A stretch of DNA of 64,000 bases from Escarpia spicata (taxonomy: Eukaryota > Annelida > Polychaeta > Sabellida > Siboglinidae). Made by a program: the position numbers and the translations under genes. The notes below the pieces were generated by a model, which saw only the letters and a program-made list of their open reading frames with translations, searched no databases and was not told the DNA's origin. Shown one piece after another: positions 10,761 through 22,588 of this stretch (positions are counted from its first letter, which is position 1; the number at the start of each line of letters is the position of its first letter). Where the stretch lies: positions 3,812,105 to 3,876,104 of the forward strand of contig OZ023207.1 of the NCBI GenBank assembly GCA_963995525.1, given 5' to 3'.

Positions 10761-11502
10761 TCATCGCCATGTGACTGAGAATTACATGTACAATCGCTAC
10801 ATGCTACATTGCTCCAGTTTACTCAGCTGTATGAAGAGTACCGGCTACAGACGGTGGATATTTTTGTATGAATAATCTTTGCATATTAATTTCAGTGTGG
10901 CTGAATTCTTCCCACATAAGTCAAGATGGTGTTTTCAATTTAACAGGTCTGCCAGGGAGTAAAGTTTAAAGCGCTTTGAGTAATCCCAAGGACTGGATAC
11001 TACACCATATCAGAACTAAACTTACCCAAGTGTTGTTTAATTATCATGCAAAATGAAAATTAATGTAAATTGTGAAAATATAAAACAGTGATAAAAAAGA
11101 ATAATTTAGAAAAATTATACATGGCATGAAAAATATATAACAGTCCTCGTGATACATAGATAATTTAAACAAGTAAAATGCTGCTGTCAGTGTATCAACA
11201 GATTGTTGTTGAAAAATGTGAAAAGGCTTTCAATACCATTACTTCCTCACAAACTTGTGCCTGGTGTATGTTGCAAGAACTCAGCTGGCTGCCACTGACT
11301 ATCAGCAACACAAAGGCAATGAAACCCTACCAGTTGTAACAATTCTGGATAATTAATGTATTTTTTCATGGACACTGCTAAAAGTTATAGTTGAATTGAA
11401 TACAAATACCTTGTATTATTGACTTTTGATAAATGTGTCGTCACATATAAAAATATCATGCATGTCAGAGCCATCCTAATTGTCATTTTGTCTCCGGTAT
11501 AG

Positions 11503-11708
11503 GTAGATGCAGACGTACAGCAACATGTCAGGAAGCTGGTATGCAGTACCATCAAAGACAGCGAAAACATACAGTGATGTCATCGATATCTAAACCGATG
11601 CAGTTCACCGAAGAATGCTCGACACTGAACCTGTCTGACAGCATCGAAAGTTGTTGTCACTTCTGCACACCATGGCACCCACCGTTCCATCACCAACTAC
11701 AGAGCTAG
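11503..11708 (+). other. Exon-like open stretch in the TTAA element
   Basis: After an acceptor-like 'tgtctccggtatag' (ends 11502) one frame stays open for 68 codons, with many His, Cys and Gln residues ('SIESCCHFCTPWHPPFHHQ'). No family was recognised. Part of this could be chance. Confidence 0.2.
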
Positions 11709-11749
11709 TCAGGCGTCATCACATTCTTATGTCGAGCAACCTGCATTCT

Positions 11750-14096
11750 ACATTGGTTTCCAGGCAGTCAAGCTAACTGACTGACCTGGAAGCCAGTGTA
11801 CACCCCATCGGCACTGGGAATTTGTCACGGATTCAACACGAGACAATTGGGATCACTCGGTGGACATTCATATGATAAACTGTTAATATGCAGCATGTTG
11901 CATGACTGTAGAATCTTGTCCGAGATCCTGGACAAATACAACTGCCCAGTATGCCATATTAACTTGGAGAGCTAGTGGTACTAAGCACACTAGTTCAATT
12001 TCCTGTAAAAAAAAGCATATATTCAGTAAACAAAAACAGGCATCATAGTAGTGTTGGGAGTAAATACTTATGATGTGTTCATTGTCATAATCAGTATATA
12101 ATAATGTTTCATGTATGACCTGCAGCATTTCACAAGAAAAAAGGCAGCAAGAAATGTTCTACTACAGCTGCATCTATACATGTTGAAATCTTAGGAACAG
12201 TCAGTGTTTACCAGGGTTGTTCTGGGGAAGGGTGGCTTGATACAGCATGCAGACATTAGTGGAATATGCAATTTCTCAAAACGGTGAACAATTTTAACTA
12301 TTTTTCTTTACTAGGTGTTCAATGTCATTACATGAATTTAAATTTTTTCAATTTCATTACAGTGACGCCTGATCTTAGTCAATATTATAGACTGATTTGA
12401 ATTCTGCGCATCAGTAAAGTGCATTTATATTTTTAGTTTTGTTTTCAGTATACAACTTCATGTCAGTATCTGCCATGTAACTACTATACATATTCAAGTT
12501 TTACATTTTAAGCCTGAGGTTGAATGGTCAAGGTGAATGTTGGAAATGACAGAATGAGGTGTTATTGTGATGCTAACAATATATTTTCCTCGTCAAGTAT
12601 TCAAAGGTTCATAATACGTATGTCTACCTTCTTCAAGAATGACTAATTTATTTTATAAACTTATTTCAGAGTCATCGCCATATGCTAAATACTGTTTAAA
12701 GGTGTATTAATATGTCTGTGTTGATACACTTGTGGGTATAATATACAAGTGCAGAAGTCAATCTAGTTTTCCATGCCCAAGATGTTATTATTAAAATGTG
12801 TATGAAAACAAATGTGGTATATTTAAATGTGCACATTACAATTTTTTGATAACTTATACGTGGTTGATTGTTATAAATTTGAAATTACCTGGATTGATCA
12901 AATGTGGGCCTGCCGCAGACTATGTATCCTCCCTGTGTCTGCCTGGCCCGGGTGACCGCCTCTAGCCCCTCTTCTGCCTCCTCTCATTCTCATTCATGGG
13001 TTGCAGAGTGGTCTCTAGCAATATCACAATTCATGTTATATATATTATTATGTATTCATATATTGCTGTGGTGAGAGTATATACATATATTGGTAAATAC
13101 ATAAGAATAGCCGGCATATGTCAGTTGAAAGGTATCACAGGATACCAATTAATGCATTACATACACTATAGCCAGGCAGCAAGGACCACAATGGAGACAT
13201 GTGCGTGCATTTTCTTGTGTAATCCTTATATATGGTGTACTCTAGGTGTATAGATATTTTATGTATTTACACGTTTACATTTTTATATTGAATAAAATCA
13301 TCACCATCATGCTTGTCATAAAAATCTAAATTATTTTGCATAAAATACAATGCAAATCAACAATATTCTGCAGTAATAGTATACAAAATATGAGTCACAA
13401 AAAATGTTTTAATAATTACGATCACCAACATAATACTTCCGTGTTTGACGTTCTGTTGCACAACATTACGGATGCTCCCTGACTAAGTTACTTGGACGAT
13501 CAACAGGGGCCTGCTGCCAAAGCAATGTTACTTGTCATTTCGCACCCTCACGTCATCTACTCTCAATATGTATTGTCGGAATAACAGCTTATTAACAACA
13601 TCCTGCGTAACCAAATACAATACATATCAAATATTATGCTCGTTGTCACTCTGACTGAATCTCTGGCTGATATGGTGACTGTCTTAGACTTAGAGTTAGA
13701 CTTGTCAGGCTCGAGTCGAGACATTCGCAAGTTGCAATTCTCGTTGAATTAATACACGGCTACGCGTTCTTGTTGCTAACTGCGATAGTGTAATACGTAC
13801 CTTCGTGCAACTACTTTGGAATTATAATCTTCATCTTGATACGCTAAAGCACGTGTGTGTTGTTATTGTTTTCGAATGCCTGGGATGCCGATCTCGCGTA
13901 AAGCACGTGACCGAAGTGGCGCAGTAGGCAGACAGCGCAATTGGCTTTCGCCAGCGATACCCGCTGTAACGACAACTCTTTTTTTGTACGATTAAAAAAC
14001 AAGTACGCATTTTTTTAAATTAAACCGACTGTGCGCACTAGTTAAACTATTCACACATTACACATCTGGACATAAAAGAACCGGATTGGCGATGGG
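11750..14096. other. Right half of the TTAA element, no gene seen
   Basis: Mostly AT-rich with short ORFs. A C/T-rich stretch lies at 12905-12990 and a plus-strand AATAAA at 13291. A tRNA-A-box-like phrase occurs near 13915 with no B box. Confidence 0.4.
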
Positions 14097-14118
14097 CAAA
14101 CGAAGTGATTGAGCACCT
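14097..14118 (-). repeat. Right terminal inverted repeat
   Basis: It mirrors 7432-7453 and is followed by TTAA (14119-14122). Confidence 0.9.
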
Positions 14119-14122
14119 TTAA

Positions 14123-14985
14123 ACTTAAATGCTGATGATATAGAGTTTCTTATAATTGGTACACAGAGGCAGCGGGACAAACATAAAAGCTTTTTCCAAA
14201 ACCTATGCGTAGCCAGGGTGTTACACCTGCACATTCAACACGAAATCTTGAAGTAATCTTTGGTGACAATTTCAATTTTAGACGGCAAATTTATCCAATT
14301 TGTTGCTGCTGCTGTTTTCGTATTTGTGATGTACGACGTGTTCGCCGTTATTTGCCTCTTTTTTTTGCAAACAAACTATCGCATCTGCACTTATCACTAG
14401 TAGGCTTGACTATTGCTATTCCCTTTTAACAATAATTATTGTCTCTAAGGATATCACTCGGTTACAATGTGTACAGAATTGCTTAGCTAGCGTTGTGACT
14501 CGGTCTCCGCGGTTATCTCTCTCATCTTCTCAAGTCTTTGCACTGGCTTCCTGTACGATATCGTATTATTTATAAGATCTGTACCACTACCTATCAGGCA
14601 CTTTCATGTAAGCAACCAGCATATTTATATTAATTGCTCCTCTAAAAGACACACCCAGATTCGATCATCTAGTTCTGATTTAATTTTTGTTTCTAGAATC
14701 GATACTAATATTGAAACTAGGGCATTTTCCGTTGCTCCACCAACTCTTTGGAGTATACTCCTTCTTAATGTTAGATCAGTTGAACATATCATACAATTTC
14801 GCCGTCATTTCAAAACTTACCTTTATAACTAGCATATCCACATTAGCTCCCTGGCGAACCGATCCATCTTCAACGTGGGTTATTAATTTTGAAATCAACT
14901 AACCATTTTGTATTGATGTGCCTCTGAGCTTAGTTTCCGTTGATTTAGGCGCAAAAGAAGTTACCGTATTATTTACTACCTAAGT
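14123..14985 (+). mobile_element. L2-like LINE, downstream part of the split copy
   Basis: It continues the reading interrupted at 7431: 'LNADDIEFLIIGTQRQRDK', 'GVTPAHSTRNLEVIF', the cysteine-rich 'CCCCCFRICDVRRVRRYLPL', 'LHWLPVRYRIIYKICTTTYQ' and later 'LWSI'-like and 'FRRHFKTYL' segments in shifted frames. The end near 14985 has lost its tail. This is the C-terminal half of the RT in an inactive copy. Confidence 0.8.
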
Positions 14986-14999
14986 ATATAACCCTGTTA

Positions 15000-15425
15000 T
15001 TACGATATGAGGAAATTTGAGTTATGCACGTCATCATCCAAATCGCAGCAAATCGATATGAAGAGAACAAATACCTGTTCTTTCCTTGAGCAGCTGTGAA
15101 TACGTCTATAACAATAGGAACAGTTAGACTTATATACGCCAGACATATGTATAAACAGCACATTTCTACCAGAGCGAATCGATTTCTTCGTCAACGACGG
15201 AATGCTTTCAATACGGGCAGTTTTTATCTCGATCGATTTCATTTGTGAGGTGATATGAAAGTGTGTCTGCAAATTCACGTAGAACATCTTTGAGGTGGAA
15301 CATACAATCATTTTCGTGTACGACACGTGGTGTGAGCTGTGTTGTAAGTATGTAGTTTGAGTTATCATAATATCCGACTGCGTTGCAACACTGTGGATGA
15401 CAGACTTCTTATCGATATGCAATAT
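15000..15425 (-). pseudogene. GPCR pseudogene, helix 5 to helix 7 region
   Basis: The minus-strand reading gives the intracellular loop and helix 6 edge 'ESIPSLTKKSIRSGRNVLFI' (the intact receptor has 'SIPSVTLKSIRSGRSILFI'). A frameshift follows, then 'CLAYISLTVPIVIDVF', then 'SSYRFAAIWMMTC' for helix 7. The first four helices are absent. The matching remnant in the other duplicate is at 46700-47010. Confidence 0.85.
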
Positions 15426-15940
15426 GTACTTATATCTTCCTCAAAGTCTTCTTCGATAACAGTCAGCCGTGGGTTGTCATTTAACGAAGTAAAAACAGAC
15501 AATGGTACTTATAGAGGGTGGAAAATGTATTACGGTTGGGTATGAAATGTTATTTTATGACAACATTTATAAATGCATTCTCTCATTCATAGGGTGGCTC
15601 CTAGGACAGCGACTATATTTAGTCTTAATAGTAGTCTCCCTTCCCTTACGATGACATTTTTGTTTCTATAGTACATTATATACTTACCACATTTGTTCTC
15701 ATGTCAACTCGATTACAATACAGTGTACGTTTTATGTTGTATTGTGGATTTTGGGAGAAATAAATATTTCCTATTCCTATTTCAGAGTCTAAGTAACCAG
15801 ACAACTGATATTGGCATTTCAGTTGACATTGAAATGGCTCTGTACTAAGGGCAATTTATTCGCCCAAAATTGGGAAAACATTGCTCCACCACTAAGTATT
15901 TAGTGTGCATGTCAGGCAGGCACGTATTCTCGAACGACTT

Positions 15941-16250
15941 AGGGAGCGCGGCTAGTGTAGTGGTTAGCACGTCCGCCTGGCATGTCATCGCTCTGCGTTC
16001 GAAACCCGGACCGAGCAGGCATGATATTTGGTGTAAAAACCTGGCTTTCAACTTTGGGATCTGTTATCCCTCCTGACTCGGAGATCACATTAATGTCGGT
16101 CCCGTCTCAATTTGTGAAGTAAAAGAACCACTGAGAACGAAAAGCACCCTGGCAGTGAACTTCCTCAGTGGCAGCATATAAAGGTCGGTTTGGCGATAAT
16201 GTTCTGAAAAAGACTGACTAGTTGAACGATATATCATAAGACCATTAAAT
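15941..16250 (+). mobile_element. tRNA-derived SINE
   Basis: A pol III type 2 promoter is visible: A box in 'gctagtgtagtggttagcac' (15951-15970) and B box in 'gcgttcgaaacccgg' (15995-16009), 30 bp apart as in tRNA genes. A non-tRNA body follows, with no acceptor-stem pairing, so it is a SINE and not a tRNA gene. A second copy, also inside block pair 1, lies at 47641-47880. The body end is uncertain. Confidence 0.8.
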
Positions 16251-16399
16251 TGTAACCACAATAATACAGACTAGTCAGTTAATACAACGTTGCCGAGCGC
16301 TGGAAACAACTAGAACTTACGAATTTCTTAGGGCCATGTTTATATAACATTGACGTCAAAACAGCGTAAGTTGTCATTTTTCACAAGTGCTATTCTCGA

Positions 16400-17105
16400 A
16401 ACATTTACGATTTGGATATTCTCAAATATGGCGTATGTTTCACTGTAAAGTTACGCCAATGCAAGAGGTCGCGTAACAACTAACGTTTTCGTAACTTTCG
16501 TGGTAGTGCGTTCATATGGAGATTTCTCTGTTATTTGATGTTACAAAGTCGCCAAAATGTGTTAGTAAATTTGGTGTAATTCAATGACACTAACGTGTGT
16601 TTGTGATTTATATTGAACGCTCTAATTGCACAAAGATCGTCTTTGAAAGCTTCGCAACTAGTCAATGCAAAATTCCACAATAAAAAGTAAACAAGCGGGA
16701 CCAGCCAATACACGGGAACGATTAGTAAGTCACCGCAGTAATTTAAAGATTGACTGCGTGCTATAAAATTATTTATTTATATTTAATATTCAACTACACT
16801 AGAAACCACACTTTCCATTTCAAAATACTACAGTATTGCTCATATGAATCCGATGGCATGTACATTAATTTGCACCAACACGAAATCTCGGTGCAGCATT
16901 CAACATCAATCTAATAATCTTATTTCGTGTAGTCTGCATCCGGCATTTAAATGTGTTTGACAATCAACTATACCAAGCTGAATAAAAATATTCAAAATGA
17001 CATTAAATCAAAGCAGTAATTCTACGTGTTTTGTTTTTATATTATACGTTATGGCGTTCCCGTACAAACATATTTTATTTGAACAGTTAGAAATTATTTT
17101 ATAAG
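16400..17105. other. No gene seen
   Basis: AT-rich, unassigned sequence after the end of the first copy of block pair 1. Confidence 0.5.
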
Positions 17106-17351
17106 CTATAAGATAGCTGTAATATATCCAGAAAGGGTTTGATTTAACAACTCATTGAAATAACTGACGTCTGTCCTTGATGGAATGTCATTTCCATTGC
17201 ATACGACATTAAGACTGTCACATCTGCACAATTGTCTCTTCGTTCCAAACACGATGGATTGGGTTTTACCTAAATGAAGACACCATTTGTTGTCGGTTAC
17301 AGCTCTTGAATCCAATATCCCATTGGTCAGTTCATTTGATATGCCATGCAA
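17106..17351 (-). mobile_element. Fragment of a CR1/jockey-like LINE reverse transcriptase (C-terminal side)
   Basis: The reading 'SNELTNGILDSRAVTDNKWC' continues into 'LHLGKTQSIVFGTKRQL' and 'VVCNGNDIPSRTDVSYF'. This is the conserved segment after the catalytic box, where the Lys-Thr and substrate-side residues of LINE RTs lie. It is an 80-codon island in unassigned DNA. It resembles the family seen at 23293. Confidence 0.8.
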
Positions 17352-19270
17352 AAATAGTTAGTTACGCACAGACATTGCTTATACTATTTCTGTGACATAT
17401 GGCAATCTTTTTATAATAAGGTTGGAATAAATTAATTGTAAAAATTATGACTGTTCACTTACAACATTTTTATTAAAAAAAATTAATAATAAACGGCTAA
17501 AACGACTCTGTGGAAATACGAAACTTTCGCCAAATATAGTTGCCCACACTTAGTTTGGTGGCCGGGAATTCTAACACACTGAGCCGATTTCCGGGAAATT
17601 GCCGCAAACGAATTCTCGGATTATGTTCACCAAGGACGAACAATTGGTTAGACATTAATTAACCTGCTTTTTTGCTTGGTACATTTAACACTTTAATAGC
17701 CACGTCGAACAAAATCAAATCGTATATAATAATTACAATAGACTTTACACATTTGCGACAGTGTGATACTCTTCATTGTTAAATCTGGTGTGCCATACCG
17801 GAGAAAGACCAATGGGATATCGGATTCAGGGGTCTTATCAATCATCCGAGACAACTAATAGTAATGAGGCAATGCCAATAAACGTCGGGACTTCTGCTGT
17901 CGCGAAGTTGGTATGCATGGACCGGACGTTAGACCGAGACATTAAAATCGGAGACTTTAACGCGATTGTCCCGACGTTTGGTGTTGGGCTAATTTTAGAC
18001 GAGGGGATCCCGGGAAACACCAAATAGTTTTGCGAAGAGCGCAGGCGCCTCCAGTTACTTCCTTCCGGATAACATTCGTGTGCTTCTATTTGTTGTAAAC
18101 AAGGACTTGCATTTAGAAGTGTCATTTTATTCACCCTGATTTTACGTTGATCCTCATGTTTTACAATGTAATCGTGGATATAACAAGAAAGGGAGTCATA
18201 CATTGACTCACGTATTCCTCTTCCTATTCCTGAGGTATCTCTCCATGTGTCCTTTGTATCGTTTTTCGCTGCAATCAGCAATGAGCCAGGCCCAATGTTG
18301 GTTGCCATTATCATTATGATTATCATGAATTGAACCGCTGTCGCCTATCGGCGTCGCTGGCTCCGAAAATGATTTCTCTATTCCATTCGGGCACAGTGAT
18401 ATATCAAAATACGTGTCACTGAAATCTCTTCACGCTGTTAGCCTATTTTAATATACTGTCTGGTCTTGCAGTTGTTCAAGTGACACGTTCTGGCCAAAGA
18501 GTGATTTACACAGCGCAAATAGGACGCACGGTTTTTATCCTAGTCCTACGCGTCATTTACGTAAATTACGAGATTTGGATTCCATCTATTTTTGTAAGAA
18601 CTTCACTTAAAACGATTGTTCTAACATCTTGTTTTCACGGCATTGGAAACACATTCGTTAAAGATTTAGAACATAGTTACATTGATACGGAGATATAAAT
18701 TTTTCGTTAAAGTTCTTATCAAAACAGCATAAAACAGTAGGACGCACGATTACTGCTCCACCAGTAAACCTTGGCTCAATTGACTCGAGTAGTGATGTCA
18801 AGTGCTTTCAATCTCTTAAAGAAGTTGTTATAACTCAATTCCAGTATCATTCTGGTCGTCCTCTGTTCATCACTCCTTCGTCGTATATGTCATGGCTCAG
18901 TGTTCACCATGTAGATCTTCTTTTTCTTCAGGTTATTGTGGAAACCCCGGCAGACGAAGAATAACTCCACAGTTGGTGTAGGGGTGGCATGGGTTTAAAC
19001 AAAATTAAATGGTTTAAAATATAATGAAAAACAAGTTAGAAGGTTAAAAAGGTTATAAGATTAAAACATAAAAAAGTTTTAAAAGAACATTGTTTTGCAG
19101 TTACATTATTCGTAACGGTTGGGAAGAATAATAACAAAGAATAAAAAAACATAGATATAAAGGGTTTAGAAGGCTAAGATTCCGCATTATAACCGTAGTG
19201 GCTATTGTTCCACAATGCAGTGGTAGTATTATGTTACTCTTGTGGAAACTGTTGTTTTGTTAAAGGAAGT
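17352..19270. other. Unassigned stretch with one 162-codon ORF and a long hairpin
   Basis: The longest ORF (17838-18326, minus) has no recognisable domain and an odd composition; it overlaps a 12-bp inverted repeat. A plus-strand ORF at 17776-18027 overlaps it. I cannot support either as a gene. Near 18980-19100 the sequence is made of variants of 'ggtttaaa' and 'ggttaaaa'. Confidence 0.4.
17880..17979. repeat. 100-bp hairpin with 12-bp perfect arms
   Basis: AAACGTCGGGAC at 17880-17891 is the exact reverse complement of 17968-17979. A related motif ('gtcccgacgtt') appears near 23221. It may be the end or core of a small foldback element. Confidence 0.55.
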
Positions 19271-19285
19271 TTTTTCATTTTCTAA

Positions 19286-19555
19286 ATGGAATTACTCTTA
19301 ACAAAGGAGGTGGTCTGGCAGAGGATTGCCGAAAAAGTGAATGCTGTGAAGGGCAATGGGCTCACAGTGGCCCAGATAAAAGAGATGAAAATACATGAAA
19401 CAAGCCGTTTGATAAAGACGGCTCAAATAAAAACCAGAGGCATGGAGAACCTCTACCTGAAGTGCCCTATGAGAACTTGGCGGGATCATCGTCTCATTGA
19501 CAACACCAACATGGTGGATCGTTCAGATGGTAAATGTCCTGTAATCTTGCATTAA
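19286..19555 (+). pseudogene. Myb/SANT-like exon remnant, Harbinger-type transposon accessory protein
   Basis: The frame gives 'VVWQRIAEKVNAVKGNGLTV' then 'AQIKE', followed after a frameshift by 'KYMKQ' and later 'GEPLPEVPYENL'. The order 'W..IA..VNAV.G.G.TV.Q.K..W...K' fits the third-helix side of Myb/SANT-like DNA-binding domains found in Harbinger transposons and their domesticated relatives. The first helix is poorly preserved. A diverged copy of the downstream half begins at 30752. No transposase nuclease was found nearby. Confidence 0.5.
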
Positions 19556-20320
19556 AATTTACATCACCTTAAATTATTTATATTTTTGTCTTGTTTCAAT
19601 GACAATACATTTTATCCTAGCATTACTCTGGCAAATCAGTTAAGGTAACATTTGAAGATCAATGGCAGACCATAAGCCTGTAAAGTTATTTCAGTGGTCA
19701 AATTTGTTACAGCATTTCCGTAGACCTTTTACAAATAGAGCGATATAGTTTACACTTAGCGGCAGTGGTATTTGAGCGTTGTGTGGGAGTCTCAACCCCT
19801 TCTGGTGTTTGTATTTTGCAATGAAAAACAGTATTAGATGTGCACATCTACTGATCCCGTATATTGGGTGTATGTTGTAGTACCACTGGTTGTCCCATCA
19901 TCACCAACTCTTGAGCAGGAAAGTATCGTGATGATTAACAACATACATGTATTCTAGGTAAATTATAATATACAACACACTAGTGAGAATTAGTCATGTC
20001 ATTCATATTCACAATAAATGGGCTAGATCGTCTTAAAAGTAAAGTATAACTTAACTTCTTTTTATATAAATATATAAGAAACCTGGTAGAAGTCCAGATC
20101 AATGTTATATTTAAATGCGTACTAGTATACTTCTTCACTTGTTTTTAATTATCTACCAACCACACAGTTTTTAACTGGTTACATCAACATTGTGTTAAAT
20201 GCTGTATCTGAATATGTCCCTGGGGTACAGCCCTCAAGCAGCTGTGGGATACAGTGGTAGTGGTCCATGCCACCCAGTGGTCCACTTTCTTCCTGCAGTG
20301 GTTCAACGGCAACTACCAAA
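19430..20320 (+). repeat. Dispersed repeat block 3, copy 1
   Basis: From 'ggcatggagaacctctacct' onward this matches 30752-32050 over nearly its whole length, including 'cctggggtacagccctcaag' near 20220 and 'ccactttcttcctgcag' near 20282. The other copy has extra sequence inserted at about 31306-31758. It is probably the non-coding body of the Myb/SANT-bearing transposon. Confidence 0.8.
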
Positions 20321-22000
20321 GAGACAAGAAGAAAAAATGGCTGACTCCTGATTGCCGATGCAGAGTGTCCCGTATTTTTAAAATGGCTGCATTATGAAAT
20401 GAAAAAATGCGGTGCAATCACAGAAATGATACAGCTAAATATAAAGCTTGCCCTATAAATATAACAATTAAAGCAACCGGGATGCATCATCAATGAAACA
20501 TAGCATGAACAATGGACAGAAAGTAATATATATTATCCCTAGTTTCAATAGGAAGTTACGTCAACCTGGTTTTGGCAATAAGGCATTTATTATGCCCATT
20601 TATATATTTGACTGCAAGCGTACCACAGTAGATACTGCAATGTTGAAGTGTCAGAATATATGTCAGAATGAACTATTTGAATATTAGCTACACTATTTTA
20701 TCATTTGGATAAAATATATTTAAGCATATTAATTAGCTTGTGTATTCTGTTGAAAATAATTTTTTTAGTGTATACCTTCAACGTCGGTTATGAAGAATGA
20801 TTTTCTTAGACTTGGGCCATATTGGTCATGACATTGGATTGATGAAAATCGGATCTGCATCACAGATTTTCTGAAAGTAAAAGAATAATTAAAGTTGTTG
20901 ACGGCAAGTTTATATTTTGCAAGCGTGATCAGCATATCTGGAACAGTCATTCTCTTGAGTCGTGCAGATTTTCGTTCTTGAGAAAATGGTGTAAGTTCAG
21001 CAAAATCCACGAAGAAGCCAACGTTGGGTCACGTGAACGTGGTACAATTCAGAAGGGGGTCAAGCAAACTCTTCTAGAAATGCGGATTGACTGAAGATGA
21101 GTTCCAGTCAGGTGAATTCCTGATGAAAAGGATAGCGACCTATCTTCTCACAGGAGGAACTTTAGATGTGAAAGACGGACCTCGTGGTGTGCCACAGAGC
21201 AAGTGCGATGACATAGTCAGACACTTGGTTTGTTGATGCCAGTGAATATAGTTCAGTTCTGGAGCGGAATGCCTATCAACGACACTTCTTTCGACATGAT
21301 TGACGCCGAGTGACACAATGTAGTCTACCCTACCTGTCGTAGCTTTTGCTTTTATACCGGTACTTTTGTTTAATTGCTGTTTTAAAGCAACAATGTCAAT
21401 CTACGATGATTATACGAAACTGCAAGTTTGCAATTTGCATCCACGAGGGACAACATAGTAAATAAACTGACTGATAAAATTTGGTTTAACAGTAAATCAA
21501 CTTACTGATTAAAAATGTTTTTTTAAAGTTTGTGTACTGTCATTTTTCAATATCATTTTGTCATCTCCAGTAATAGGTTGTTCTGACATGATTTAATAGT
21601 ACTTGTTTCCTTTTGTCATAAAATTGTGTTGATATCGATCGCATAATAAAATGACAAAAGGGAGTAACACTAAGTCACCAAACACTCTGTAAAACCCGAA
21701 GTATTGATATATAATAGTCATTCTTATAAATACGCAATTGCCAGCTCCAGTTGTAGTTTGTTCTGACAAGATTTAATAGCACTTGCAGTACTGTTACAGT
21801 ACTGCTGGTCGAATCGAATGCTAGATTTGACACGCTGTTTTGTAAACAATCTGAACACACTTGCATAAATTATCAATATTCTAGACAACTAGCTGTTATA
21901 TTACATCGATGGCATGCAAACAAGTTGTGAGATAAGTTGTTTAGAGTGACATACGATTGTTGTTCAACGACGGAAACATGCTTCGCAACCACGACAACAG
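20321..22000. other. Unassigned, with a direct repeat pair
   Basis: The segment 'aggttgttctgacatgattt' (about 21578) recurs as 'agtttgttctgacaagattt' (about 21753), both followed by 'aatag.acttg'. ORFs at 20765-21010 (minus) and near 21235 (plus) have protein-like composition but no recognised domain. Confidence 0.4.
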
Positions 22001-22588
22001 ATGTTATTTATGGAAAGGTCTATACTTGTATAGACCACGACCACAGATGTTATTTATGGAAAGGTCTATACTTGTATAGACCACGACAACATATGTTATT
22101 TATGGAAAGGTCTATACTTGTATAGACCACGACAACATATGTTATTTATGGAAAAGTCTATACTTGTATAGACCACGACAACATATGTTATTTATGGAAA
22201 GGTCTATACTAGTATAGACCACGACAACATATTATATTTATGGAAAGGTCTATACTTGTATAGACCACGACAACATATGTTATTTATGGAAAGGTCTATA
22301 CTAGTATAGACCACGAAAACAGATGTTATTTATGGAAAGATCTATACTTGTATAGACCACGACAACAGATGTTATTTATGGAAAGGTCTATACTTGTATA
22401 GACCACGACAACATATGTTATTTATGGAAAGGTCTATACTTGTATAGACCACGACAACAGATGTTATTTATGGAAAGGTCTATACTTGTATAGACCACGA
22501 CAACAGATGTTATTTATGGAAAGGTCTATACTTGTATAGACCACGACAACAGATGTTATTTATGGAAAGGTCTATACTTGTATAGACC
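22001..22588. repeat. 46-bp palindromic minisatellite, about 12.8 copies
   Basis: The unit reads atgttatttatggaaa, then GGTCTATACTTGTATAGACC, then acgacaacag. Each unit carries a 9-bp perfect stem (GGTCTATAC / GTATAGACC) around a 2-bp centre. Two units have CTAGTAT in place of CTTGTAT and are then perfect 20-bp palindromes. The array starts in unique sequence ('gcttcgcaaccacgac') and ends exactly at the right arm of the last stem. Copies are highly similar, so the array is young or homogenised. Confidence 0.97.

Larger units (their letters stand above)
7432..14118. mobile_element. 6.7-kb DNA transposon with terminal inverted repeats and TTAA target duplication, inserted in a LINE
   Basis: The left end begins AGGTGCTCAATCATTTCG and the right end, reverse-complemented, begins AGGTGCTCAATCACTTCG. 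About 20 of 22 terminal bases match (7432-7453 and 14097-14118). Both ends are flanked by TTAA (7428-7431, 14119-14122). Removing the element and one TTAA rejoins the interrupted LINE reading ('...TLNLNADDIEFLIIGT'), which is strong proof of the boundaries. TTAA duplication is known for piggyBac and Kolobok; the AG terminus does not fit the CC-type ends of piggyBac and fits Kolobok better. No long transposase ORF exists, but plus-strand exon-like pieces lie at 7739-7976, 9309-9500, 9964-10111 and 11503-11708. It may be a decayed spliced autonomous element or a large non-autonomous one. Confidence 0.85.

Noticed and set aside
13905..13975. tRNA-like phrase 'gtggcgcagtaggcagacag'
   Set aside because: A-box-like only; no B box or cloverleaf arms could be found.
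7432..14118. Element as a classical piggyBac
   Set aside because: TTAA fits, but the AG terminus and lack of any recognisable DDD transposase do not; left as unassigned, Kolobok-like.
15941..16030. Functional tRNA gene
   Set aside because: A and B boxes are present, but the acceptor stem does not pair and the sequence continues as a repeat body shared with 47641; it is a SINE.
22001..22588. Resemblance to a CRISPR array (palindromic repeats at regular spacing)
   Set aside because: The intervening bases are also repeated, so there are no unique spacers, and the DNA is plainly eukaryotic.
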